In this document: piece by piece, positions 35,731-44,101 of the stretch | Position numbering within the stretch: the first letter of the stretch is position 1 | Layout of the letters: each line of letters starts with the position of its first letter | NCBI GenBank assembly: GCA_965247225.1 | Contig: CBDFGT010000023.1 | Span: 171,505 to 235,504, forward strand | Direction of reading: 5' to 3' | Length of the DNA stretch: 64,000 nt | From: CBDFGT01 sp965247225 | GTDB lineage: Bacteria; Pseudomonadota; Alphaproteobacteria; Rhizobiales; Rhizobiaceae | The notes under the pieces: model-generated | Databases searched by the model: none | The model's input: only the letters and a program-made list of their open reading frames with translations | What the model was told of the DNA's origin: nothing | Position numbers and translations under genes: made by a program

Positions 35731-36036
35731 TCAGTTGGGCCGCGTGCGCTGCGCCTTGTCGATCGCCCGCGCCAGCAGGATATCAAGCTCGGTCAGTCCC
35801 CTGGCATCATGTGTCGTCAGCACAATATCGACCCGGTTATAGACATTGAACCATTCCGGATGATGATCCAGCTTCTGGGCAATCAGGGCAATTTCCGTCA
35901 TGAATCCGAAAGCCTCCGAAAATCCCTTGAATTTCAGGGATTTTGAAAGCCGCGTTCCGGCCTCGTCCAGCAACCAGCCGTCAAGATATGCGATTTTTTC
36001 CTCCAGTTCAGCACTGGTCAAACGCACAGAACCCAT
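35731..36036 (-). CDS. phhB: 4a-hydroxytetrahydrobiopterin dehydratase
   Basis: 101 residues from the ATG at 36036. The PCD/DCoH motif is HHPEWFNVYNRVDIVLTTHD, with both catalytic His residues and the Trp. Recycles the pterin cofactor of aromatic amino acid hydroxylases; a phenylalanine hydroxylase gene is not in the window, and in many bacteria this protein also assists the molybdopterin or folate pathways. It is divergent from a truncated phosphatase gene. Confidence 0.92.
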   Translation of the reverse strand: MGSVRLTSAELEEKIAYLDGWLLDEAGTRLSKSLKFKGFSEAFGFMTEIALIAQKLDHHPEWFNVYNRVDIVLTTHDARGLTELDILLARAIDKAQRTRPN

Positions 36037-36090
36037 GGCATGTTCCTTTTCATCGTTGTTGCACACCATACTATATGAGGGCCAAACGAT

Positions 36091-36213
36091 ATGAAACAAC
36101 AGTCCATTCTGTTTGTCTGTGCCGGAAATATCTGCCGTTCACCTCTATGCAGCTCGGTATCAGCGCGTTCCGGCCTGTCTATGACCAGATATCGGCAGCC
36201 AGATCTTCGCTGA
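36091..36213 (+). pseudogene. Remnant of a low-molecular-weight protein tyrosine phosphatase
   Basis: An ATG at 36091 opens a 40-residue frame beginning MKQQSILFVCAGNICRSP, the complete P-loop signature C-x5-R-S (VCxGNxCRSP) at the expected N-terminal position. Homology stops after that Pro; the rest of the usual ~150 residues, including the C-terminal general-acid Asp, is missing, and the frame ends at TGA 36211-36213 inside the end of the convergent RNA ligase gene. A deletion has joined the 5' end of the gene to the RNA ligase 3' region. It cannot be active as a phosphatase. Confidence 0.8.
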
Positions 36214-36772
36214 TGGCGAAATTCTGAGCCGACCGGTTTTCCGACAGCGGGAAAATCTCCTCCGTGAGGTAGGGACCGCCACCGACAGAATCACGCGACG
36301 ACATCAAAACAAAGCGCGACACCGCAAAAGATGCGGTCTGAAAGTTTCCCCGCCCGGACAGATAGGTCACGACATCATCCAGCCGGGATGCCCGCAACCG
36401 CGCCAATGTGACATGCGGGGTAAATTTGCGCGGGTCCGGCGCAAGACCAAGCCTTTGGCAAATCCGCTCGATTTCGGCCTGCAGCGCCGTCATTTCCGCA
36501 TTGGGCCTGACACCGGCATAGATGGAATGCGGTTTTTTTGATCCGAAGGATCCGATCCCGTTGAGCGAGATCTCGAATTCCTGCCGGTCTATCCGGTCCA
36601 GCCGGTCGACAATCTCGTCGGCCGTCCGGCCATCGACATCCCCGATAAAGCGCAGGGTGATATGATAATTCTCGACATCAATCCAGCGTGCACCGGGAAG
36701 GCCACCCCGCAAGAGGGACGCACTCATCGCGGCATTGCGCGGGATTTCGAGGGCTGTAAAAAGTCTGGGCAT
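36179..36772 (-). CDS. thpR: RNA 2',3'-cyclic phosphodiesterase (2'-5' RNA ligase family)
   Basis: 197 residues from the ATG at 36772. Two HxT motifs of the 2H superfamily are present: YHITLRFIG near residue 42 and FTPHVTLARLR near residue 127. Converts 2',3'-cyclic phosphate ends to 2'-phosphate. The last ~20 residues (after EEIFPL) are not family-like and lie over the phosphatase remnant, so the deletion next door probably gave the protein a new tail. Confidence 0.87.
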   Translation of the reverse strand: MPRLFTALEIPRNAAMSASLLRGGLPGARWIDVENYHITLRFIGDVDGRTADEIVDRLDRIDRQEFEISLNGIGSFGSKKPHSIYAGVRPNAEMTALQAEIERICQRLGLAPDPRKFTPHVTLARLRASRLDDVVTYLSGRGNFQTASFAVSRFVLMSSRDSVGGGPYLTEEIFPLSENRSAQNFAISEDLAADIWS

Positions 36773-36878
36773 GGCAATATCCCCCGAATCTTCCAACTAC
36801 GGATCAAGGGAATCACGCTATTGTCATGAGCGCAACCCCTTGATGAAAAAACGGTTAATCCGGCAGCGAACAAACATC

Positions 36879-37526
36879 CTAATGTGACAACAAAGTTTCA
36901 ATAAAAGCCGTCGCGCTGGGGATAAACTTCTCCACCATGACCGAAACACCCTGCGCATTGGGATGCATGCCATCGCCAAGCTTGAGCTTTGGCTCCAGGA
37001 TCACACCATCGAGAAAAAACGGATAGAGTGGCACCTGGTATCCGGCAGCAAGCCTCGGAAAGACAGGGTTAAAGCGATCCGCATACTCCGCCCCCATATT
37101 GGGCGGCGCAAGGATACCAACCAGAAGTACCGGAATGGAACGGGTCTTCAGGCTTGTCAGCATCGCTGCAATATTCTTCTCGGTTTCCTCCGGCGACAGG
37201 CCCCGCAGGGCATCATTGGCCCCGAACTCCAGAATGACGCCATCCGTGCCATCCGGGACTGACCAGTCGAGCCGCGCCAGACCATCCGCACTCGTATCAC
37301 CCGAAACCCCGGCATTGGTGATACGCACATCCAGGCCCTTGTCGCGCAGGGCCTTTTCCAGCTGCGCCGGGAAAGCCTCTTCTGCCGGCAATTCGTAACC
37401 GGCCATCAGACTGTCGCCCAGACCGACAAGGGACAGGCTCTTTGCAAAGCCCGGTCCCGGGCTGAACGCAAGACAGAAAACCGCCGTCAGGACAAGAATA
37501 AGGGAAGGATACGCTTTAAATTTCAT
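36879..37526 (-). CDS. Arylesterase / lysophospholipase, SGNH family (TesA-like)
   Basis: 215 residues with a signal peptide (ILVLTAVFCLAFSPGPGFA). Catalytic blocks are GLGDSLMAGYELP (Ser), NAGVSGDTSADG (Gly), LEFGANDALRG (Asn) and DGMHPNAQG (Asp/His). A periplasmic esterase of broad specificity. It is divergent from the YbbA/YbbP-like ABC pair, a classic neighbourhood for tesA in many proteobacteria. Confidence 0.9.
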   Translation of the reverse strand: MKFKAYPSLILVLTAVFCLAFSPGPGFAKSLSLVGLGDSLMAGYELPAEEAFPAQLEKALRDKGLDVRITNAGVSGDTSADGLARLDWSVPDGTDGVILEFGANDALRGLSPEETEKNIAAMLTSLKTRSIPVLLVGILAPPNMGAEYADRFNPVFPRLAAGYQVPLYPFFLDGVILEPKLKLGDGMHPNAQGVSVMVEKFIPSATAFIETLLSH

Positions 37527-37600
37527 GACACCGTCCCTAGATTGGTGAGGAGTTGAACAGACCGGTTGCAGGCTCTGAAAAAGATATAGGACGCTTTTGT

Positions 37601-38311
37601 GTGACTGAAACCATTATTGAACTGAAAAATGCAGATTTGACGCTGGGCACGGAGGCCGCAGCCGTCCATGTTCTCAAAAGTCTGGATCTGACCATTCAAA
37701 AAGGCTCATCGGTGGGCATTGTCGGCCCGTCGGGATCAGGAAAGTCGACGCTGCTGATGGTTCTGGCCGGACTTGAAAAACTCGACAGCGGCGAAATCTT
37801 TATCTCCGGCGCGCCGGTTCATGCCATGAGCGAGGATCAGGTTGCCGAATTCCGGGGCCGCAATATCGGCATCGTGTTTCAGTCCTTCCACCTGATTCCC
37901 AATATGACAGCACTGGAAAATGTGGCCGTGCCGCTGGAACTGGCCAATATCAGGGATGCGTTTGGCATTGCCCGGCGGGAACTGGAGGCTGTGGGCCTGG
38001 GCGAGCGCCTGAGCCACTATCCGGGCCAGCTCTCCGGTGGCGAGCAGCAGCGCGTTGCCATTGCCCGCGCCCTGGCACCGTCGCCACCGCTTCTGATAGC
38101 CGACGAACCAACCGGAAATCTGGACGCCGAAACAGGACGGCAGATCGCAGACCTGCTGTTTGCCGAACTGGCCGGGCGCGGCATGACCCTGTTGCTCGTC
38201 ACCCATGATCCGGCGCTGGCTGCCCGGTGTTCGCGCCAGATCAAGGTACGCTCCGGCAGGATTGTCGATCACGGCCTGAACAGTGTCATAACAGAAACGG
38301 CCATCGCATGA
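37601..38311 (+). CDS. ABC transporter ATP-binding protein (YbbA-like)
   Basis: 236 residues from the GTG at 37601 (AGGA about ten bases before); a TTG at 37553 lies too close to its own Shine-Dalgarno-like sequence to be likely. Walker A is GPSGSGKST, the signature LSGGEQQR, Walker B LLIADE. The MacB/LolD-type ATPase pairs with the downstream permease by an ATGA overlap. Substrate unknown; relatives work with TesA-like esterases in the envelope. Confidence 0.91.
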   Translation: MTETIIELKNADLTLGTEAAAVHVLKSLDLTIQKGSSVGIVGPSGSGKSTLLMVLAGLEKLDSGEIFISGAPVHAMSEDQVAEFRGRNIGIVFQSFHLIPNMTALENVAVPLELANIRDAFGIARRELEAVGLGERLSHYPGQLSGGEQQRVAIARALAPSPPLLIADEPTGNLDAETGRQIADLLFAELAGRGMTLLLVTHDPALAARCSRQIKVRSGRIVDHGLNSVITETAIA

Positions 38312-40893
38312 CAGCATCCGCACCGCCTGTTCCTGTTGTGCCGGAACGCCTTTCACCGGTCCGTTTTGCACAGATCCGTCTGGCCTTTCGCCTTGCCCTG
38401 CGTGAGATGCGCGGCGGTCTTGGCGGATTTTACATTTTTCTGGGCTGCATTGCCCTTGGCACGGCCGCCATTGCATCGGTCAACTCCGTTGCCCGCTCGA
38501 TTACCACATCGATTGCGGCGCAGGGCCAGGAATTGCTGTCCGCCGATGTGCGCTTCGAGATCCGCAATATGGAGGCAACACCGCAACAGCTGGCCTTTTT
38601 CGAGAGTTTGGGAACAGTCTCAACCTCGGCAAAGCTGCGCTCCATGGCGCGTCTGCCGGATGGTTCCAACCAGGCGCTGGTGGAACTGAAAGCCGTGGAC
38701 CAGGCCTATCCGCTCTATGGCACGCTGAAAACCGAACCGCAGGCAGCCCAGGCCGATCTTCTCAAACAGGTGGACGGCACTTACGGTGCCATTGCCGCAC
38801 CCCTTCTGCTGGAACGGCTGGGCTTGAAGCCGGGGGACCGGATCAGCCTTGGAAACGCAACCCTGCAGATCCGCGCCATATTGACCGGCGAGCCTGACGC
38901 AGTGTCGGAAGGTTTTGCCTTTGCACCCAGAATTCTTGTGTCCAGTGAAGCACTGGCAGCAACGGGGCTGAACCAGCAGGGCAGTCTGGTGGATCACGCC
39001 TACAGGATCAAGCTCAACCGGTCGCAGACGCAAGATGTGAAAGCCCTGTCGGAAAAGGCATTCCCGGATGCAGGCTGGAGCCTGCGCACCAGTGCCAATG
39101 CCGCCCCGTCCCTCACCGACAATATCAAACGCTTCTCGCAATTTCTGACTTTGGTGGGCCTGACGGCCCTGATTGTCGGCGGCGTGGGTGTCGGCAATGC
39201 CGTACGGGCCTTTCTGGAATCCAAGCGCGGGGTCATTGCCACCTTCAAGTGCCTCGGAGCACCCGCTTTCGTCGTCACGCTGATCTATCTGTTCCAGATC
39301 ATGCTCGTAACATTGATGGGCATTGCCGCAGGTCTTGTCGCCGGTGCCATTGCCCCGATGATTGCCAACCGGCTTCTGGTCGGCATATTGCCGGTGTCCG
39401 ACGTGACAGCACTCTATCCGGATGCTTTGGCGCTGGCGGCCGTTTTCGGGCTTTTGACGGCGCTGGCCTTTGCCATGCTGCCTTTGGGCCGGGCAAAAGC
39501 CATTCCGGCAACGGCGCTGTTTCGCCAGCAGGGCTTTGAAATAACCCGCCTGCCCTCCTGGCCCTATATCGCATCAGCTGTGATATTTCTGGCAGCCCTT
39601 GCAGGTCTCGCCATTGCCAGCGCACAGGAACCCTATATTGCCCTTGTGTTTCTCGGATCTGTTGCCTTTGCCTTTGTGATCCTGCGGCTGGTCGCAACAG
39701 GGGTCGGCTGGCTGGCAAGGCGCAGCCCGAGGGTGAACTCTCCGGCCCTGCGGCTGGCCATCGGCAATATTCACCGGCCGGGTGCCTTGACGCCTTCCGT
39801 TGTCCTGTCGCTCGGCCTCGGGCTGACACTGCTGGTATCGCTGGCGCTGATTGACGGCAACCTGCGCAGCGAACTGACCGGAAGCCTGCCGGAACGGGCA
39901 CCGGGCTTTTTCTTTGTCGATATTCAGGGCAAGGATATAGACCGGTTCAGGAGCGTTCTGAAACAGCAGGCACCGGACGGCACCATAGTGGAAGTGCCGA
40001 TGCTGCGGGGCCGTATCCTGAAATTCAATGATGTCAACGTCTCCGAGCTGAACGTGCCGCAAGGCGGGCGCTGGGTGTTGCAGGGTGATCGCGGCATCAC
40101 TTATGCCGACGCCCTGCCGGCCAATGCCACATTGGTGGAAGGCACATGGTGGGACAAGGACTATACTGGTGAACCGCTGATGTCCTTTTCGGCAGAAGAA
40201 GGCAGGGAACTGGGGCTGAAACTGGGAGACCGGGTGACCGTCTCCGTGCTGGGACGCACCATTACGGCAAAGATCGCCAATTTCCGCAAGGTGGAATGGG
40301 GATCCCTCTCCATCAATTTCGTGATGGTCTTCTCACCCGATACGTTCAAGGGCGCACCGCATGCCTGGCTGGCGACGCTGACAGACGCAAAGGCCACGCC
40401 TGAAAGCGAGGCGGCCACGCTGCGCGCGGTCACGAACGCCTTTCCGACCATTACCTCCGTGCGCGTAAAAGACGCTCTCGAGATCGTCAACACGCTGGTC
40501 GCGCAACTGGCAACCGCCATTCGCGCCGCCGCTGCCGTGGCCCTGATTGCCTCTGTCCTGGTGCTCTCGGGTGCACTGGCGGCCGGCAACCGCGCCCGTG
40601 TTCACGATGCCGTGGTCCTGAAAACACTGGGGGCAACCCGCAGAACCCTGATCACCGCCTTCACGCTGGAATATATGCTTCTGGGCCTGGCAACAGGCAT
40701 ATTTGCGCTCGTTTCCGGTGGCGTGGCCGCCTGGTATGTGATCAGCCAGATCATGAAACTGCCCTATGCCTTCCTGCCCGATGTGGCGCTGGTAACACTG
40801 GTTCTGGCACTGGTCCTGACCATCGGAATGGGTCTGGCAGGCACATGGCGCATTCTCGGCATGAAGGCGGCACCGGTGTTGCGGGAGCTATGA
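38308..40893 (+). CDS. FtsX-like permease of ABC transporter (YbbP-like)
   Basis: 861 residues from the ATG at 38308, in ATGA overlap with the ATPase gene. A first membrane segment (FYIFLGCIALGTAAIASV) is followed by a periplasmic domain, an FtsX block near residues 285-420, two membrane segments around 425-470, a second periplasmic domain and a final FtsX block. This is the duplicated MacB-type or DUF214 arrangement of YbbP. It probably moves a lipid, lipoprotein or small molecule across the envelope, not necessarily through the inner membrane. Confidence 0.9.
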   Translation: MTASAPPVPVVPERLSPVRFAQIRLAFRLALREMRGGLGGFYIFLGCIALGTAAIASVNSVARSITTSIAAQGQELLSADVRFEIRNMEATPQQLAFFESLGTVSTSAKLRSMARLPDGSNQALVELKAVDQAYPLYGTLKTEPQAAQADLLKQVDGTYGAIAAPLLLERLGLKPGDRISLGNATLQIRAILTGEPDAVSEGFAFAPRILVSSEALAATGLNQQGSLVDHAYRIKLNRSQTQDVKALSEKAFPDAGWSLRTSANAAPSLTDNIKRFSQFLTLVGLTALIVGGVGVGNAVRAFLESKRGVIATFKCLGAPAFVVTLIYLFQIMLVTLMGIAAGLVAGAIAPMIANRLLVGILPVSDVTALYPDALALAAVFGLLTALAFAMLPLGRAKAIPATALFRQQGFEITRLPSWPYIASAVIFLAALAGLAIASAQEPYIALVFLGSVAFAFVILRLVATGVGWLARRSPRVNSPALRLAIGNIHRPGALTPSVVLSLGLGLTLLVSLALIDGNLRSELTGSLPERAPGFFFVDIQGKDIDRFRSVLKQQAPDGTIVEVPMLRGRILKFNDVNVSELNVPQGGRWVLQGDRGITYADALPANATLVEGTWWDKDYTGEPLMSFSAEEGRELGLKLGDRVTVSVLGRTITAKIANFRKVEWGSLSINFVMVFSPDTFKGAPHAWLATLTDAKATPESEAATLRAVTNAFPTITSVRVKDALEIVNTLVAQLATAIRAAAAVALIASVLVLSGALAAGNRARVHDAVVLKTLGATRRTLITAFTLEYMLLGLATGIFALVSGGVAAWYVISQIMKLPYAFLPDVALVTLVLALVLTIGMGLAGTWRILGMKAAPVLREL

Positions 40894-41095
40894 AATGTCC
40901 TGAAAGGAAACTGTTAACCATGTTTCTGGCGACTTTGGGTCGCATGATGCAAGATTACCGGAATTTAACGTCAAAACCTCTTGTTTTGAGCCTGGTATGA
41001 CCTCATATTGCTTTCAGGCTTGCTGGAGCTCCACAGCGGCGCCTGGGAATGAATTCCCGACACCGTAAACACTAGGAGCTTTTAAAGAGGATAAA

Positions 41096-41830
41096 ATGGC
41101 TGACTTTCGCAATACCCCGAACCGGATGGCCCAGACAGGCGCCAATACCGGTAGCATGATTGATGAAGGCCTGCGCACCTATATGCTGAAGGTCTACAAC
41201 CTGATGGCTCTGGGTGTCGGCATCACCGGCCTTGCGGCCTATGCATTCAGTGCATTCGCCCTGACAAACGAGGCATTTTATAATGCTGTCTATACATCGC
41301 CCCTGAAATGGGTTGTGATGCTGGCTCCGCTTGGCATGGTGTTCTACCTCAGCTTTCGCATCAATTCCATGAGCGTATCAGCAGCACAGACCGCATTCTG
41401 GGTCTATGCCGGTCTGATGGGCCTGTCCCTGTCATCGATCTTTCTGGTCTACACAGGTGCCAGCATCACGCAGACGTTCTTTGTAACGGCCGCTGCCTTT
41501 GGTGCCCTGTCACTTTACGGCTACACCACCAAGCGTAGCCTCTCTGCCATGGGCTCGTTCATGATCATGGGCCTGTTCGGCCTGATCATCGCGTCGATTG
41601 TCAACATCTTCCTGCAATCGTCGAGCCTTGATTTTGCCATATCGGCCATCGGTGTTCTGATCTTTGCCGGTCTGACCGCCTGGGATACCCAGAAGATCAA
41701 GGAAATGTATTTTGAAGCCGATGACGATGTAACAGCAGGACGCAAGGCTGTGATGGGTGCGCTGACACTCTACCTCGACTTCATCAACCTGTTCATGTTC
41801 CTGCTGCGCTTCCTGGGCGACCGCAGGTAA
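41096..41830 (+). CDS. Bax inhibitor-1/YccA family membrane protein
   Basis: 244 residues with seven hydrophobic segments and the BI-1 pattern, including the closing stretch LTAWDTQKIKEMY and the acidic loop after it. AGAGG is placed five bases before the ATG. Bacterial members are calcium-leak or FtsH-modulating proteins; the exact role is not known. A strong terminator follows. Confidence 0.9.
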   Translation: MADFRNTPNRMAQTGANTGSMIDEGLRTYMLKVYNLMALGVGITGLAAYAFSAFALTNEAFYNAVYTSPLKWVVMLAPLGMVFYLSFRINSMSVSAAQTAFWVYAGLMGLSLSSIFLVYTGASITQTFFVTAAAFGALSLYGYTTKRSLSAMGSFMIMGLFGLIIASIVNIFLQSSSLDFAISAIGVLIFAGLTAWDTQKIKEMYFEADDDVTAGRKAVMGALTLYLDFINLFMFLLRFLGDRR

Positions 41831-41850
41831 CAGGCCAGGGATTGACATGA

Positions 41851-41879
41851 AAAGGCGGCCTTCGGGTCGCCTTTTTTAT
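41851..41879 (+). terminator. Rho-independent terminator after the BI-1 gene
   Basis: A ten-base-pair stem with a TTCG tetraloop (41861-41864), one G-U pair, followed by TTTTTT (41872-41877). It starts 20 bases after the stop codon of the BI-1 gene. Confidence 0.9.
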
Positions 41880-41935
41880 TGCCTGTGCAGACCATGTCCG
41901 ATAGATTTCTGCAATTGTTATCAACAGAGTATACC

Positions 41936-42487
41936 ATGTCCCTGACCCTGCGTTCCGTTTTGCATGAAGACCTGCCGGCAATGACCGAAATCTACCGGGA
42001 ATCGGTTTTGAACGGGACAGCGACCTATGAAATCGACCCGCCGGATCTGGCCGAAATGACCAGGCGGTTTGAGGCCAATACGGGTCTTTGCTATCCCTAT
42101 ATCGTGGCTGAGGATGATGACGGAACCATCCTTGGCTACGCCTATGCCTCCGCCTTCCGCACCCGCCCGGCCTATCGCTGGCTGGTGGAAGACAGCATCT
42201 ATCTGAAACCGGAAGCGCGTGGCAAGGGTGTCGGCAAGGCGCTTTTGACAGAACTTCTGGAGCGCTGCGAAAAGCTGGGGTTCAGGCAGATGGTGGCGAT
42301 CATCGGCGGGGCAAGCCCGGCCTCCATTGCCCTTCACCGGGCCGCAGGCTTTGAACATGGCGGCGTCATGAAAGCCACAGGCTTCAAGCTCGGCCGCTGG
42401 CTGGACACGGTGATCATGCAAAAGGCCCTGGGCGAGGGATCGCAGACCGATCCCGACATGCATGCCTATCCGGGGAGTATGGTATGA
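41936..42487 (+). CDS. GNAT family N-acetyltransferase (phosphinothricin/L-amino acid type)
   Basis: 183 residues from the ATG at 41936. The acetyl-CoA-binding motif is RGKGVGKALL; the N-terminal ATYEIDPPDLAEM and the later YAYASAFRTRPAYRW with VEDSIYL are typical of the Pat/MnaT group, which N-acetylates methionine-like or phosphinothricin-like amino acids. The ATG at 41894 is an alternative start. The gene ends just before two palindromic elements. Confidence 0.85.
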   Translation: MSLTLRSVLHEDLPAMTEIYRESVLNGTATYEIDPPDLAEMTRRFEANTGLCYPYIVAEDDDGTILGYAYASAFRTRPAYRWLVEDSIYLKPEARGKGVGKALLTELLERCEKLGFRQMVAIIGGASPASIALHRAAGFEHGGVMKATGFKLGRWLDTVIMQKALGEGSQTDPDMHAYPGSMV

Positions 42488-42508
42488 TGATCGTAAGTCA
42501 CCCGCTGC

Positions 42509-42585
42509 CTAGTGGTTTGATTTCGACATTTGCATCCGTTCGCAGCACACTCGAGAGCAAATGTCGAAATCATAAAAACCACTAG
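42509..42585. repeat. Palindromic element 1 with CTAGTGG ends
   Basis: A 77-base element starting CTAGTGG and ending CCACTAG. Inside, a perfect 15-base inverted repeat (42519-42533 with 42557-42571) carries GACATTTGC. It has no coding capacity and looks like a miniature or repetitive extragenic palindrome. Confidence 0.85.
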
Positions 42586-42598
42586 CAAGACTATGATT

Positions 42599-42677
42599 CT
42601 AGTGGAATTTTCGAATTTGACATTTGAGTTGAGAGGTCGCCGCTACCGGGACTCAAATGTCAAATTCATTCCACTAG
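42599..42677. repeat. Palindromic element 2 with CTAGTGG ends
   Basis: A 79-base element 13 bases from element 1, with the same CTAGTGG/CCACTAG ends and a perfect 16-base inner inverted repeat (42614-42629 with 42651-42666) carrying GACATTTGAG. Core motifs of the two elements are alike but not identical. Its right end contains the stop codon of the DUF2794 gene. Confidence 0.85.
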
Positions 42678-43063
42678 CTCTTGATCAGTTTCAGCACCTT
42701 GTCGAAAACCTTGAGCACATGAACGAGCTCATGGCCACGCTTGAGGATCTTGCCCTGCATATTGATGACACTATAGGCTCCCTGTCGCGACGCCAGGGAC
42801 GGGTCTTTCTCGATACGGTAAAGCGGCACCTCACCCGAGCGCTTGAAGATGGAAAACACCGCCCTGTCGCGCAGATGATCAATGGCATAGTCTTTCCACT
42901 CGCCCTCGCCCACCATGCGGCCATAGATTCGCAGGATCGCATCCAGCTCCCGCCGGTGGAATGTAACAGGCAGCGGATCACGGGATTGTTTGTAATCGCG
43001 CAGGTCAATGACAATGGCCGCTTCTGCAGGACCAGCCTGTCCCAAAGGTAAATCATCCGCCAC
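42674..43063 (-). CDS. DUF2794 family protein
   Basis: 129 residues from the GTG at 43063, which has GGAGG six bases before it; an upstream TTG at 43093 gives a longer but poorer start. The DUF2794 body is seen in VTFHRRELDAILRIYGRMVGEGEWKDYAIDHL and AVFSIFKRSGEVPLYRIEKDPSL. Function unknown. The last codons lead into palindromic element 2, whose CTAG supplies the TAG stop, so the native C-terminus may have been changed. Confidence 0.85.
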   Translation of the reverse strand: MADDLPLGQAGPAEAAIVIDLRDYKQSRDPLPVTFHRRELDAILRIYGRMVGEGEWKDYAIDHLRDRAVFSIFKRSGEVPLYRIEKDPSLASRQGAYSVINMQGKILKRGHELVHVLKVFDKVLKLIKS

Positions 43064-43147
43064 GCAAAGCCTCCGGTGCCTCGAAGATGACAATGGAGTG
43101 ACAGTTTGCCTGACCGGTTGGGAATTGCAAGCACAAGGATGGGACGA

Positions 43148-43891
43148 TCAGTCGGATTCTGTGTAGGTCAGGTCGGTGGCACCCAGAATGGCTGCCGGAT
43201 TTCCACTGGCACTGTTGGACTGAAGCAGGATAGCGCAACCGCCATTCTTGCCTTCTTTCATGACCGACATCGGCAGCGAGACCGTCATGGCCTTGCCGTC
43301 CCACATGCCCACGGTGGAAACCTCGGTAACGCTGCGGCTGTAGCGCACAGTTTTCCCGGCATTTTCACCACGCTCCATCGTGATATCGACAGGCGGGGCA
43401 TAATAGACAACAACAATATCGGCAGCGCCCTGACCAGCGCCGATACTGACATGCAGCACCTCACCATCGACCTTGGCCGAAACCGGAACCACGAGCCCGC
43501 CACCGGTATTTTTCGCCTGGTCCAGCGCGGCATTGATGGCCTTGAAATCCCCGCCACTGGCATCCGATGCGCCGTTGATCACCGCTTGCGGGGTGTAGAC
43601 ATTGTTGCGTTTCAGTGTCTTGGCATAGCCATATTGACGTTCGGTATTGTTGCGCGAGCTGAACGTATCTTTCCAGCCGAGATAATCCCAATAATCCACA
43701 TGATAGGCGAGCGCGATAACATCACCCTGCCCGATAAGCCGGTTCAGCGCCGCATCCGCCGGCGGACAGGACGAACAGCCCTGCGATGTGAAGAGCTCAA
43801 CCACCCCTTTTGGCGCTGCAAAGCCTGTGCCGGGCAGGGAAAGACCGGCTGCCAGAAAAAGCAGGGCACCGGAAAAAGCCAGCGGTTTCAT
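43148..43891 (-). CDS. DUF1223 family secreted protein
   Basis: 247 residues from the ATG at 43891 (AAGGA nine bases before). A signal peptide (LAFSGALLFLAAGLSLPG) is followed by VVELFTSQGCSSCPPADAAL, a thioredoxin-like CSSC motif typical of DUF1223, and YHVDYWDYLGWKD. Probably a periplasmic thiol-active protein of unknown role. Such genes often sit next to acnA in Hyphomicrobiales, as here. Confidence 0.87.
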   Translation of the reverse strand: MKPLAFSGALLFLAAGLSLPGTGFAAPKGVVELFTSQGCSSCPPADAALNRLIGQGDVIALAYHVDYWDYLGWKDTFSSRNNTERQYGYAKTLKRNNVYTPQAVINGASDASGGDFKAINAALDQAKNTGGGLVVPVSAKVDGEVLHVSIGAGQGAADIVVVYYAPPVDITMERGENAGKTVRYSRSVTEVSTVGMWDGKAMTVSLPMSVMKEGKNGGCAILLQSNSASGNPAAILGATDLTYTESD

Positions 43892-44032
43892 GATGGTATC
43901 CTTTGCAATCAAGATGCGGATCGGGGATGACGCGAAAACACAATTCCCGTTCCGTCTGTTGCAGGCACACTAGCCGAACATGCCATCAACAGAAAGTCAC
44001 GTTCGGGTGAGGTGTTGTGTGATCCGCCCGCA

Positions 44033-44067
44033 CAACGCAAAGCCGCCGGTGGATTGGCCGGCGGCTT
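44033..44067 (-). terminator. Terminator-like hairpin after acnA
   Basis: A perfect ten-base-pair stem (44040-44049 with 44058-44067) with an eight-base loop. On the minus strand it follows the acnA stop by about 35 bases and is followed by a short T-rich stretch (TTTGCGTT), a modest tail. Confidence 0.7.
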
Positions 44068-44101
44068 CAGGTTCAGTTCAACACAATTTTCAAGAAAAGA
44101 A

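Noticed and set aside
40971..40989. Seven-base palindrome (TCAAAAC/GTTTTGA) between the ABC permease and the BI-1 gene
   Set aside because: The stem is short, has no T tail and no known operator match; it could arise by chance.
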